DNA from: Variovorax boronicumulans
GTDB taxonomy: Bacteria > Pseudomonadota > Gammaproteobacteria > Burkholderiales > Burkholderiaceae_C
Reading direction: 5' to 3'
Length of the DNA stretch: 64,000 nucleotides
Assembly: GCF_030812215.1 (NCBI RefSeq)
Contig: NZ_JAUSSG010000010.1
Span: forward strand, 62,001-126,000
Shown here: piece after piece, positions 8,441 to 16,435 of the stretch
Layout of the letters: the number at the start of each line of letters is the position of its first letter
Numbering within the stretch: position 1 is the stretch's first letter
Made by a program: the position numbers and the translations under genes
Notes under the pieces: generated by a model
The model's input: the letters and a program-made list of their open reading frames with translations, nothing else
What the model was told of the DNA's origin: nothing
The model's database searches: none

Positions 8441-9424
8441 TCAACGCCCCCTCAGGCGCGGGTTGAAGGCGTCGTTCAGGCCATCGCCCACGAGGTTGAG
8501 CGCCAGCACCGTGAGCACGATGGCCGCGCCCGGCAGCGCGGTGAGGAACCACGCGGTGCGCAGCAGCTCGCGCCCCTGCCCGATCATGCTGCCCCACGAC
8601 ACCGCATTCGGGTCGCCCATGCCGAGAAAGGACAGCGCCGATTCGATGAGGATGGCGCTCGCCACCAGCACCGAGGTCGTCACGATCACCGGCGGCAGCG
8701 CGTTGGGAAGGATCTCCTGGAAGATGATCCGCGCATGGCCGAAGCCCTGGCTGCGCGCGGCCAGCACGAACTCGGTTTCACGCAGCGCGCGGAACTCGGC
8801 GCGCACCAGCCGGGCAATCACCGGCCACGACGCCAGGCCAATGGCGAACACGATCACCGGCACGGAAGGCTGGCCGATCGCGACCACCACGATCACGAAA
8901 AGGAACGAGGGCATGGTCTGGAACAGCTCGGTGATGCGCACCAGCACGTCGTCGATGCGGCCGCCGAAGTAGCCCGCCGTCGCGCCCACGAGCACGCCGA
9001 TCAGCAGGCTCAGCGTGGCGGCCACCACACCGACCGCGAGCGAGACGCGCGCGCCGTGCGCAATGCCGGCGATCACGTCGCGGCCCAGCGAATCGCTGCC
9101 CAGCGGATAGGCCGCATCCTGCCCCGGCCACAGCAGCGGCGGCGCCACCATGTCCAGCGGGTCGCCCGGGTAGAGCAGCGGTGCGAACAGCGCCAGCACG
9201 AGCATGAAGGCCAGCAGCACCACGCCCGCCATCGCGGCCGGGTTGCGGAGAAACGCGCGCAGTGCGGCGTGGCGGCTGGAAAGCGGCTTGGCGTCTACGG
9301 CGGCCTTGACGCCTTCAGGCGCCTTGGCGACCGGTGCCTGCGCGCGGCGCGCAACGACCGGGGCCGGTGCGGGCGGCGCGATCGCGGTATCGAGGGGGAA
9401 CGGTGTGGACATCGGAGATGGCAA
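8441..9424 (-). CDS. ABC transporter permease, DppC/OppC type
   Basis: A 327-residue inner-membrane permease. A cytoplasmic N-terminus of about 50 residues, rich in Ala and Pro, is followed by a first membrane helix ('AGVVLLAFMLVLALFAPLL') and then the typical 'LGSDSLGRDVIAGIAHGARVSL' segment of DppC-type subunits. The remaining five or so helices and the EAA-type loop near 'ARSQGFGHARIIFQEILPN' complete the fold; this loop contacts the ATPase. It stands 22 bases after the DppB-like gene and one base before the ATPase gene, so the three form one minus-strand operon. Transported ligand not deducible. Confidence 0.93.
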   Translation of the reverse strand: MPSPMSTPFPLDTAIAPPAPAPVVARRAQAPVAKAPEGVKAAVDAKPLSSRHAALRAFLRNPAAMAGVVLLAFMLVLALFAPLLYPGDPLDMVAPPLLWPGQDAAYPLGSDSLGRDVIAGIAHGARVSLAVGVVAATLSLLIGVLVGATAGYFGGRIDDVLVRITELFQTMPSFLFVIVVVAIGQPSVPVIVFAIGLASWPVIARLVRAEFRALRETEFVLAARSQGFGHARIIFQEILPNALPPVIVTTSVLVASAILIESALSFLGMGDPNAVSWGSMIGQGRELLRTAWFLTALPGAAIVLTVLALNLVGDGLNDAFNPRLRGR

Positions 9425-9446
9425 TCAGGAGATCGAAAGGGAAAGA

Positions 9447-10430
9447 TCAACGCACCTGGATGCGCGGATCGAGCCAGGCATGCAGCAGGTCGACCAGCAT
9501 GTTGGCCACGATGACCAGCAGCGACGACATCAGCAGCACGCCCAGCAGCACGGTGTAGTCGCGGCCCGCCACCGAGTCGAACGCGAGGCGCCCGAGGCCG
9601 GGCCAGCTGAACACCGTTTCGACCACCACCGCACCGCCCAGCAGCGTGCCGAAATGCATGCCCGCGACGGTGGTGACCGGAATCAGCGCGTTGCGCAGCA
9701 CATGGCGCAGGTTGACCGTCCATGGGTGCAGGCCCTTGGCTTCGGCGGTGCGCACGAAATCCTGCCGCGTCACCTCGAGCATCGCGGCGCGCGTGAGGCG
9801 CGAGAAGATCGCGATGTAGAAGCCCGACATGGCCAGCGCCGGCAGCACCAGGTGCCGCGCCACGTCGACCACGTGCGTCCAGCCGGTGTAGCCCGCGCCG
9901 ATGCTCTCGCTGCCACCGGTGGGCAGCCAGCCCAGGTGCACCGAGAACAGCACGATGGCCATGAGGCCGAGCCAGAAGCCCGGCGTGGAATACAGGAGCA
10001 GCGCCAGCACCGAGAGCGTGCGGTCCTGCCAGCGGCCCACGCGGATGGCCATGACCGTGCCCACCGCGATGCCGATGGCCAGCGCGAAGGCCAGCGCCGT
10101 GACCATGAGCAGCAGCGTGTTGCCCAACCGCGCGCCGATCAGCGACACCACCGGCATGTTGTAGCGCGGCGAGGTGCCCAGGCTGAAGTGCACCAGGTTG
10201 TTGAGGTAGGCGGCCAGCTGGTGCAGCACGGGCAGGTCGAGCCCGAAGTGGCTGCGCAACTGCGCCATGCTTTCGGCGGTGGCCGAGCCGGATTCGGCGG
10301 CCACCACATCGGCGGCATCGCCCGGTATCCACTGCATCAGCACGAAGTTCAAAAGGATCACGCCGATGACGGTGGGCACGGCCTGCCACGCGGTGCGTGC
10401 CAGCGTGCGGCTTGCGCTGCGCAGGTTCAT
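9447..10430 (-). CDS. ABC transporter permease, DppB/OppB type
   Basis: A 327-residue permease of the DppB family with an N-terminal helix ('VIGVILLNFVLMQWIPGD') and the family hallmark of a large periplasmic loop leading to 'FGLDLPVLHQLAAYLNNLVH'. The EAA loop is seen near 'AEAKGLHPWTVNLRHVLRN'. The start at ATG 10430 fits the family; the open frame continues far upstream but that part is low-complexity shadow sequence. It is the first gene of the permease-ATPase operon and is divergent from the second binding-protein gene, with 160 bases between the two starts that must hold both promoters. Confidence 0.92.
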   Translation of the reverse strand: MNLRSASRTLARTAWQAVPTVIGVILLNFVLMQWIPGDAADVVAAESGSATAESMAQLRSHFGLDLPVLHQLAAYLNNLVHFSLGTSPRYNMPVVSLIGARLGNTLLLMVTALAFALAIGIAVGTVMAIRVGRWQDRTLSVLALLLYSTPGFWLGLMAIVLFSVHLGWLPTGGSESIGAGYTGWTHVVDVARHLVLPALAMSGFYIAIFSRLTRAAMLEVTRQDFVRTAEAKGLHPWTVNLRHVLRNALIPVTTVAGMHFGTLLGGAVVVETVFSWPGLGRLAFDSVAGRDYTVLLGVLLMSSLLVIVANMLVDLLHAWLDPRIQVR

Positions 10431-10590
10431 GGGAAGAGGTGGTTGTGGTGGTGCCAGTCGATCGGCTCGCAGCGTATGTGCGCAGGCGCGTGCAGCGAAG
10501 GAAGCTTTTCTTCTACGGATATCCGGTTTGCTTCGTTGGGCCGGGCCGCGAGCGCCCCTAGATTGCGGCTCGCTCCACGGAACCACACAG

Positions 10591-12168
10591 ATGTCCCTTC
10601 TCTCCACTGTCGGCAAGGTGTTGGCCACCTTTGCGCTGCTCCTGAACCTGCACACCCTGCATGCAGCACCCCCGTCGGGCGGCACGGTCACGCTGGTGCT
10701 GATGAACGAGCCGCCCACGCTGGTGTCGATCGCGCATTCGCACTCCTCCACGCTGGCCGTGAGCGCCAAGGTCACCGAGGGCCTGCTGAAGTACGACCAG
10801 GACCTGAGGCCCCTGCCCCAGCTCGCCACGGCCTGGCAGGTGAGCCCCGACGGCAAGACCTACACCTTCACCCTGCGCCGCGGCGTGAAGTGGCACGACG
10901 GGCGCGACTTCACCTCGGCCGACGTGGCGCATTCGATCCTGCTGCTGAAGGAACACCATCCGCGCGGCCGCAGCACCTTCGCGCCGGTGGAGCGCGTGAA
11001 GACACCCGATGCGTACACGGCGGTGCTGGAGCTTTCGCGGCCGGCGCCCTACCTGTTGAAGGCCTTCGTCGCGTCCGAGGCGCCCATCGTGCCGAAGCAT
11101 CTCTACGAGAGCGGCGACGTGCTGCGCAACCCGAACGGTTCGGCGCCCATCGGAACGGGCCCGTTCAAGTTCAAGGAGTGGGTGCGCGGCAGCCACATCG
11201 TCTACGAGCGCAACCCCGACTACTGGGACAAGCCCAAGCCCTACATCGACCGGCTCGTCGTGAAGATCATTCCCGACGCGGCCTCGCGCTCCATCGCCTT
11301 CGAGACCGGCGAGGTGGACATCGGCCACCGCACGCCCGTGTCGCCCGGCGACATCGAGCGGCTGAAGGCCAATCCGAAGCTGGGCTTCGAGACCAAGGGC
11401 AACGCCTACTCGTACAACGTGACGCGGCTGGAGTTCAACCTGCGCCAGCCGCAGTTGAAGGCATTGAAGGTGCGCCAGGCGATTGCGCACGCCATCAGCC
11501 GCGAGGTGGTGCGTGACAACGTGTTCTATGGGTACGGGGTGATTTCGCATTCGCCCATCGCGCCGGGGCTCAAGGAGTTCCACGACACGCGCCCGACGCC
11601 CTACCCCTTCGCGCCGAAGACCGCCGAGCGGCTGCTCGACGAAGCGGGTTTTCCGCGCGGCGCCGACGGCACGCGCTTCACACTGGCGCTGGACTTCAAC
11701 CCGAGCGACGTGCACAGGCGGCTGGCCGACTACGTGAAGCAGGCGCTGGGCCGCATCGGCATCAAGGTCGAGATTCGCGCCACCGATTTCTCGCAGTACG
11801 TGAAGCGCATCTACACCGAGCAGAACTACGACCTGGCGATCAACGGCACGAGCAACCTGTTCGACCCGACGGTGGGCTCGCAGCGCCTGTACTGGTCGAA
11901 GAACATCCGCCAGGGCGTGCCCTTCTCGAATGGCACCTTCTACGACAACCCCGTGGTCGACAAGCTGCTGGAAGACGCAGCGGTGGAGATCGACCCAGCC
12001 AAGCGCGTGGCGCTTTTCAAGGAATTCCAGCGCATCGTCGGCATCGAGGTGCCGGACCTGAATCTGCTCTCGCCCACCTACTTCACCATCTACAACCGCC
12101 GGGTGCACGACCATTCGCTCACGGGCGATGGGGTGGAGGCGAATTTCGCGGACGTCTATATTCGCTGA
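10591..12168 (+). CDS. Second family 5 ABC solute-binding protein, KPN_01854-like
   Basis: A 525-residue periplasmic binding protein with a signal peptide (residues 1-24, ending 'HTLHAA') and the same layout as the protein at 3.4 kb: 'GGTVTLVLMNEPPTLVS', 'VSAKVTEGLLKYD', 'GTGPFKFKEWVRGSHIVYERN'. The two are clearly paralogous along their whole length. The ATG at 10591 was chosen because the signal peptide starts there and GGAA lies eight bases upstream; the open frame upstream is non-coding. Divergent from its likely permease operon. Two binding proteins for one membrane complex suggests two related ligands, or one protein whose partner lies elsewhere. Confidence 0.92.
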   Translation: MSLLSTVGKVLATFALLLNLHTLHAAPPSGGTVTLVLMNEPPTLVSIAHSHSSTLAVSAKVTEGLLKYDQDLRPLPQLATAWQVSPDGKTYTFTLRRGVKWHDGRDFTSADVAHSILLLKEHHPRGRSTFAPVERVKTPDAYTAVLELSRPAPYLLKAFVASEAPIVPKHLYESGDVLRNPNGSAPIGTGPFKFKEWVRGSHIVYERNPDYWDKPKPYIDRLVVKIIPDAASRSIAFETGEVDIGHRTPVSPGDIERLKANPKLGFETKGNAYSYNVTRLEFNLRQPQLKALKVRQAIAHAISREVVRDNVFYGYGVISHSPIAPGLKEFHDTRPTPYPFAPKTAERLLDEAGFPRGADGTRFTLALDFNPSDVHRRLADYVKQALGRIGIKVEIRATDFSQYVKRIYTEQNYDLAINGTSNLFDPTVGSQRLYWSKNIRQGVPFSNGTFYDNPVVDKLLEDAAVEIDPAKRVALFKEFQRIVGIEVPDLNLLSPTYFTIYNRRVHDHSLTGDGVEANFADVYIR

Positions 12169-12194
12169 CTCCCTCTTCTCTTTCGCGAATCCCG

Positions 12195-12575
12195 ATGCCG
12201 TTGAATGCCCAGGAGCTCAAGCAGCTCGCCGAAGCCGCCGAACAATCGCCGCTGCCCGTGTGCGGCAACTGGGTGCACCGGGCCGCCGCCTGGGAAAGCT
12301 TCACCGAAGACCGTTGGCCCGCCGGGCTGATGGAGCGCGTGGACACGCTGCGGGCCGACGAGTTCGCCGAACCGGGCTTCGAGGAGTTCCATCCCGGCGG
12401 CACGCGCTACGACTCGGCCGATGCGCCGATCTCGGTGCCGCACTTTCCGTTCAACCGCAGCGAACTGTTCCGCTGCGCAGCCTGCGCGCGGCTGGTGCTG
12501 CGCTACACCGAATTCGGCGGCTACTACGTCGATCACCGGGCGCGGCGCGTGGAGGCCGCGCTGGTGAGCATCTGA
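12195..12575 (+). CDS. Small conserved-looking protein with one CxxC pair
   Basis: A 126-residue cytoplasmic protein that I cannot assign to a named family. It has no signal peptide or membrane helix. One CxxC pair occurs in 'FRCAACARLVLRYTEFGGYY' near residues 94-113, followed by a basic 'DHRARRV', the layout of half a zinc ribbon. The N-terminal third contains 'LPVCGNWVHRAAAWESFTED'. Codon use with strong GC at third positions supports it as a real gene. It lies 26 bases after the second binding-protein gene on the same strand and converges with the ATP-grasp operon, nine bases from its end. Function unknown. Confidence 0.75.
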   Translation: MPLNAQELKQLAEAAEQSPLPVCGNWVHRAAAWESFTEDRWPAGLMERVDTLRADEFAEPGFEEFHPGGTRYDSADAPISVPHFPFNRSELFRCAACARLVLRYTEFGGYYVDHRARRVEAALVSI

Positions 12576-12584
12576 GTATCTCGG

Positions 12585-13850
12585 CTACGCGGCGAGCGCG
12601 TCGGGCTCCGAGAAGAAGCGGTGCTCGATCTGCCGGATCGATTCGCAGTCGGCCAGCAGCCGGTCGAACCTGGCATCGAACAGGCCGACCATGCCGAGCG
12701 CTGTCAGCAGATCGGTGGTCACGTTCAGCCGGTCGCCGGTCTTGACCCAGCGCTTCACGCTCACGCAGGACGGCAGTTGCTCAATGGAGTCCCAGACGAA
12801 ATCCCGGTTCAGCACCCCGGCCTTCGGCGACACCAGCAGGATGTGGCCGCAGAAGCCTTCGAAGCGCGGTTGCTCGCCCAGTGTCTGCTTGAAGCGCGTC
12901 GGGTTGACGAAGGCCTCGACGGTGACCGAGACCTGGTTTTCGCCCGAAACGGCCGTGGTCAGGCGCGGGTCCAGGCTGCCGTGCAGGCGCGAGTTGAGTT
13001 CGACGATGGTCGGGCCTTCGGCCGTCACGATCAGCTCCAGGTGCGAAGGGCCGTAGTTCAGGCCCACGGCATCGAGCACCTGCGCGGCATAGGCGATCAC
13101 CTCGGCAAAGCGCGGCTCGGTGTGGTCGACCACGAGCATCTTCTCCAGCCGCGGCGAATGGCTGCGGTCGCGCTCGACCGCCCAGAGGCTCACGATCTTG
13201 TGCCGGCCCTCGAAGGACACGGCATCGACGATGTACTCCTGCCCTTCGCTGTACGACTGCACCAGGATCTCGTCCTGCACCTCGTCGTACCAGGACTTGA
13301 TTGCCTGCACGTTGCGCGCGGCCTCCTCCACCTGCGCGAGCGTGCGGCAGATCTTCACGCCCTTCACGCCCGCGCTGCGCGTGGGCTTGATGACCACGGG
13401 CAGGCGCGCATGCGCCCGCGCCCATTCGACGATCTCTTCGGCCGAGCGCGACTGGAACTGCTGCGGCGTGCGCACACCGGCGCGCTGCAGCGTCTGGATC
13501 TGCTCGAACTTGTCGCGCCGCGCGGCCGTGAGCTCGACCGGGTTGCGAAACGGCGCGTCCAGCGCATCGGCCAGCAGCGATGCCAGCTCGACGCCGCTGT
13601 CCACGCCCGGCAGCACGACGCTGATGCCCAGGTCGCGCAAGGCGTCGGCGGTTTCCCGCACGTCGCCGCGGTGCACGACGCTGCGCACGTAGTCCGCGGG
13701 ATTGATCTGGGGGCGCAGGCGCGCCGGAAACGATTCGCTGCTCAGCACATGCACGCACTTCACGCCGTAGGCACGGAACGCGGGTGCGAGGTGCGCGCTG
13801 GTCGATATGCCGTCGACGATGGCAACGGTGTCAAGCAATTGCTTCTTCAT
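12585..13850 (-). CDS. ATP-grasp ligase (second of pair)
   Basis: A 421-residue ATP-grasp protein. The N-terminal pre-ATP-grasp domain is Rossmann-like ('TVAIVDGISTSAHLAPAFRA'). The ATP-binding part includes 'LPVVIKPTRSAGVKGVKICR' (lysine of the A-subdomain and the glycine-containing loop) and the metal-binding end 'GPTIVELNSRLHG', where Glu and Asn coordinate Mg2+. Such enzymes activate a carboxylate as acyl-phosphate and join it to an amine, as in BacD-type dipeptide ligases. It is the last gene of the four-gene operon and its start overlaps the end of the other ATP-grasp gene by 20 bases. Its substrates are unknown; amino acids are the obvious candidates given the hydroxylase upstream. Confidence 0.88.
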   Translation of the reverse strand: MKKQLLDTVAIVDGISTSAHLAPAFRAYGVKCVHVLSSESFPARLRPQINPADYVRSVVHRGDVRETADALRDLGISVVLPGVDSGVELASLLADALDAPFRNPVELTAARRDKFEQIQTLQRAGVRTPQQFQSRSAEEIVEWARAHARLPVVIKPTRSAGVKGVKICRTLAQVEEAARNVQAIKSWYDEVQDEILVQSYSEGQEYIVDAVSFEGRHKIVSLWAVERDRSHSPRLEKMLVVDHTEPRFAEVIAYAAQVLDAVGLNYGPSHLELIVTAEGPTIVELNSRLHGSLDPRLTTAVSGENQVSVTVEAFVNPTRFKQTLGEQPRFEGFCGHILLVSPKAGVLNRDFVWDSIEQLPSCVSVKRWVKTGDRLNVTTDLLTALGMVGLFDARFDRLLADCESIRQIEHRFFSEPDALAA

Positions 13851-15006
13851 GGAGGATCTCTGCTGCGGTGGGTTGGAAGGTGCGGCGCACGTAGAGGTAC
13901 GCGCGCCGCTCGCGGTCGGCCGCACGCTGCGGGCCGTAGCTGATGTGGAGGTCGCCGTTCTTGAGCTCGCCCGGCTGCGAGAAGTCCCAGGGCTTGGGGT
14001 CGCTGTCGAGCAGGAATTCGACGCGTGCATAGGCGCTGGGCGCGAACAGTTCGGGCACGGCGACCGGGCGGCCCTGCAGCTTGTCGAGCAGGCGCTCGAC
14101 CATGCTGAAGCCGTAGCCGTCGCGCACGATGTCGCAGATGAAGCTGCCGGCGATGCGGGGGTTGAGCTCGATCACGCAGGGAACGCCGTCGCGCACGATG
14201 CAGTCCAGGTGCACCGGGCCCCAGGTGAGGCCGGCGCGCTCGACGGCCTGCGTGCCGGCGTCGATCAGGCGGCGCAGCGCGTGGTCGTCCAGGTCGAGCT
14301 CGGAGGTGTAGCCGCGTTCGAGAAAGCCTTCGCCGTGGCGTTTGAACTTGCGCATGGCGCCCACGTAGCGGCCGTCGAAATACTCGACGCAGTATTCGGC
14401 GCCTTCGAGGTACTCCTCGACGATCACGCAGTCGGTGAGGCCGGTGCGCAGGTTTGCGCGCAGTTCGCCGGCCAGCGCCTCGAGGTGCGCGTTGGCCTGG
14501 TCGAAGTCGCGGCAGAGCTTCACGCCGTGGCTCGCCGAGCCTTCCGACGGCTTGACCACCACTGGAAAGCGGACCAGCGGCAGCTTGCCCCACAACGCTG
14601 GCAGATCGGTCAGCGCGCCGACGACGAAGCGGGAGGTCGGCAAGTCGTGCGTGGCCAGGAGCGACTTCTGGTAGGCCTTGGAGACGGAGCGCGCCACGCT
14701 GGCGGTGTCCGGACCGGGCAGCCCCAGCGTTTCGGCCACCTGCGCGGCAAGGCGCGCATAAACGTCGTTCGCGGTGGTGACGCGCAGTTGCCGGCCGGGG
14801 TCGGGGTAGTGGCGCCGAAGCCATGCCACGACGACATCGGCATCCGTCTCCAGGTTGACGAGCTCGACCTGTGCCGCGAACACGCCGCGCAGCGAATCGT
14901 TCGGGCCGCTGATCACGGTCACGTCGAGTTGGCGATCCAGCGCGGCGCGCACCAGCGCCAGGCTGGTGCCGGTCGAGCGCGCGCCGATCACGATGAGTCG
15001 TGTCAT
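13831..15006 (-). CDS. ATP-grasp ligase (first of pair)
   Basis: A 391-residue ATP-grasp protein with Rossmann-type start 'LIVIGARSTGTSLALVRAAL', then 'FPVVVKPSEGSASHGVKLCR' (nucleotide-binding lysine and flexible loop) and 'VPCVIELNPRIAGSFICDIV' (catalytic Glu and Asn, the metal ligands). It is only distantly similar to the next gene, so the pair is not a recent duplication. The ATG at 15006 is 28 bases after the MFS gene. Family knowledge says carboxylate-amine ligase; amino-acid or peptide bond formation is inferred from the neighbours. Two ligases suggest either two sequential condensations or a tripeptide-like product. Confidence 0.88.
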   Translation of the reverse strand: MTRLIVIGARSTGTSLALVRAALDRQLDVTVISGPNDSLRGVFAAQVELVNLETDADVVVAWLRRHYPDPGRQLRVTTANDVYARLAAQVAETLGLPGPDTASVARSVSKAYQKSLLATHDLPTSRFVVGALTDLPALWGKLPLVRFPVVVKPSEGSASHGVKLCRDFDQANAHLEALAGELRANLRTGLTDCVIVEEYLEGAEYCVEYFDGRYVGAMRKFKRHGEGFLERGYTSELDLDDHALRRLIDAGTQAVERAGLTWGPVHLDCIVRDGVPCVIELNPRIAGSFICDIVRDGYGFSMVERLLDKLQGRPVAVPELFAPSAYARVEFLLDSDPKPWDFSQPGELKNGDLHISYGPQRAADRERRAYLYVRRTFQPTAAEILHEEAIA

Positions 15007-15034
15007 TCGGAAATTCCCCCGGTGAAAGAAAGGC

Positions 15035-16435
15035 TCACAGGCACAGCGCCGCGAGCAGCAAGCCCGCGAGCCTGAAGAGCGTCGACAGGTCGAAAGAGAA
15101 CGACGCCCCCGCGGCCAGTTGCGACGGCAATCCCGTCACCAGCGCGCCGAAGAGCGCGATGCCGATGGCGCTGCCGACCTGGCGCGCCGCGCCGAGGATG
15201 GCGGAGGCGGTCGCCGAGCGCTCGGACGCCACGCTCGCGAGCGTGCGCGAGATGATCGCCGGCGTGGCGATGCCCGCGCCGATGGCCATCAGCAAGAGGC
15301 TCGGAAAGATGCGCAGGTACGGCGTGGTCTCGTCGATGCCGTGCAGCAGCGCCGAACTCAGGGCCAGCAGCAGGAAGCCCGCGATCACCGGCACCCGCGG
15401 CGAATAGCGCTTGGCGAGCCGCCCGCTCGCAAGGTTCGCTACCATGATCACCACGAAGGGCAGCAAGGCGAAACCGGTCTGCGTCGGCGTGTAGCCCTTG
15501 GCGTTCTGGAAATACAGGCTCAGCACGAAGATCATTCCGTAGAACGTGACGTTCATGATCACGCCCAGCACGACCGACGCGGAGAAGGCCTTGTTGCGGA
15601 ACAGCCCGAGCGGAATCATCGGCTCCGCCACGCGCGATTCGGTGAACACGAACGCGGCGATGACCACCGCCGCGATGGCAAAGCCCGACAGCACCGGCCC
15701 TGCGGTCCAGCCCTGCACGCCGGCCTCGATCACCGAGTGCGTGAGAAAGAAGAGCGCGAAGATGGCCAGCACCTGCCCGGCGACGTCCACCCGCCTGGCG
15801 GCCACGCGCACGGTCTCGGCGACGTAGCGGCGGGTGGCCCAGAGGCCGATGGCACAGATCGGCAGGTTCACGAAGAAGATCGAGCGCCACCCCAGGCCGC
15901 TCGTGAGCACGCCGCCGACCACCGGCCCCGCGGCGCTGACCACGCCTCCGATGGCGCTCCACCAGCCGATGGCGTGCGTACGCGCCGTCGCATCGCCGGC
16001 ACAGGCGTGCGAGAGCAGCGAGAGCGATGTGGGCAGGATCAAGGCGGCACCGATGCCCTGCGCCGCACGCGCCGCGATCAGCACGCCGATGGACGGCGCG
16101 ACCGCGCAGGCCAGCGAGGCGAGCCCGAACAGCACCAGCCCGAGGCTGAAGACGCGCCGGCTGCCGAACCGGTCGGCAAAGGAGCCCGCCGTGAGCAGGA
16201 GCGCGGCGAAGGCGAGCGTGTAGGCGTCGACGATCCACTGCAGGCCGGTGACGCCGGCGCCGAGGTCCTTGCCGATCTGCGGCATGGCGACGTTGACGAT
16301 GGTCACGTCCAGCTGCACCACGATGAAGCCGAAGCTCGTGGCGGCCAGGGTCCAGCCGATGCCGGCACTGCGCCGCGGCGCAGGCCCGGGCGCGAGTTCG
16401 GCCAGTGTGGTGGTGGTGCTGCCGGCTGCGCTCAT
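15035..16435 (-). CDS. MFS drug/metabolite exporter, DHA2 (14-helix) type
   Basis: A 466-residue membrane protein with about 14 predicted helices. Motifs of the EmrB/QacA group are present: 'QLDVTIVNVAMPQIG' in helix 1 (the D1 motif), 'GSFADRFGSRRVFSLGL' (motif A) and 'SAIGGVVSAAGPVVGGVL' (motif C, antiporter signature). It exports small molecules using the proton gradient. Its ATG overlaps the stop of the dioxygenase by four bases, so translation is coupled. A longer open frame upstream is the dioxygenase gene read in another frame, not a fusion. In this operon it most simply exports the product or confers self-protection. Confidence 0.93.
   Translation of the reverse strand: MSAAGSTTTTLAELAPGPAPRRSAGIGWTLAATSFGFIVVQLDVTIVNVAMPQIGKDLGAGVTGLQWIVDAYTLAFAALLLTAGSFADRFGSRRVFSLGLVLFGLASLACAVAPSIGVLIAARAAQGIGAALILPTSLSLLSHACAGDATARTHAIGWWSAIGGVVSAAGPVVGGVLTSGLGWRSIFFVNLPICAIGLWATRRYVAETVRVAARRVDVAGQVLAIFALFFLTHSVIEAGVQGWTAGPVLSGFAIAAVVIAAFVFTESRVAEPMIPLGLFRNKAFSASVVLGVIMNVTFYGMIFVLSLYFQNAKGYTPTQTGFALLPFVVIMVANLASGRLAKRYSPRVPVIAGFLLLALSSALLHGIDETTPYLRIFPSLLLMAIGAGIATPAIISRTLASVASERSATASAILGAARQVGSAIGIALFGALVTGLPSQLAAGASFSFDLSTLFRLAGLLLAALCL

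Noticed and set aside
10516..10525. CGGATATCCG palindrome between divergent transporter genes as an operator
   Set aside because: A single 10-base palindrome is too short to claim without a conserved second copy; left as a possible site only.
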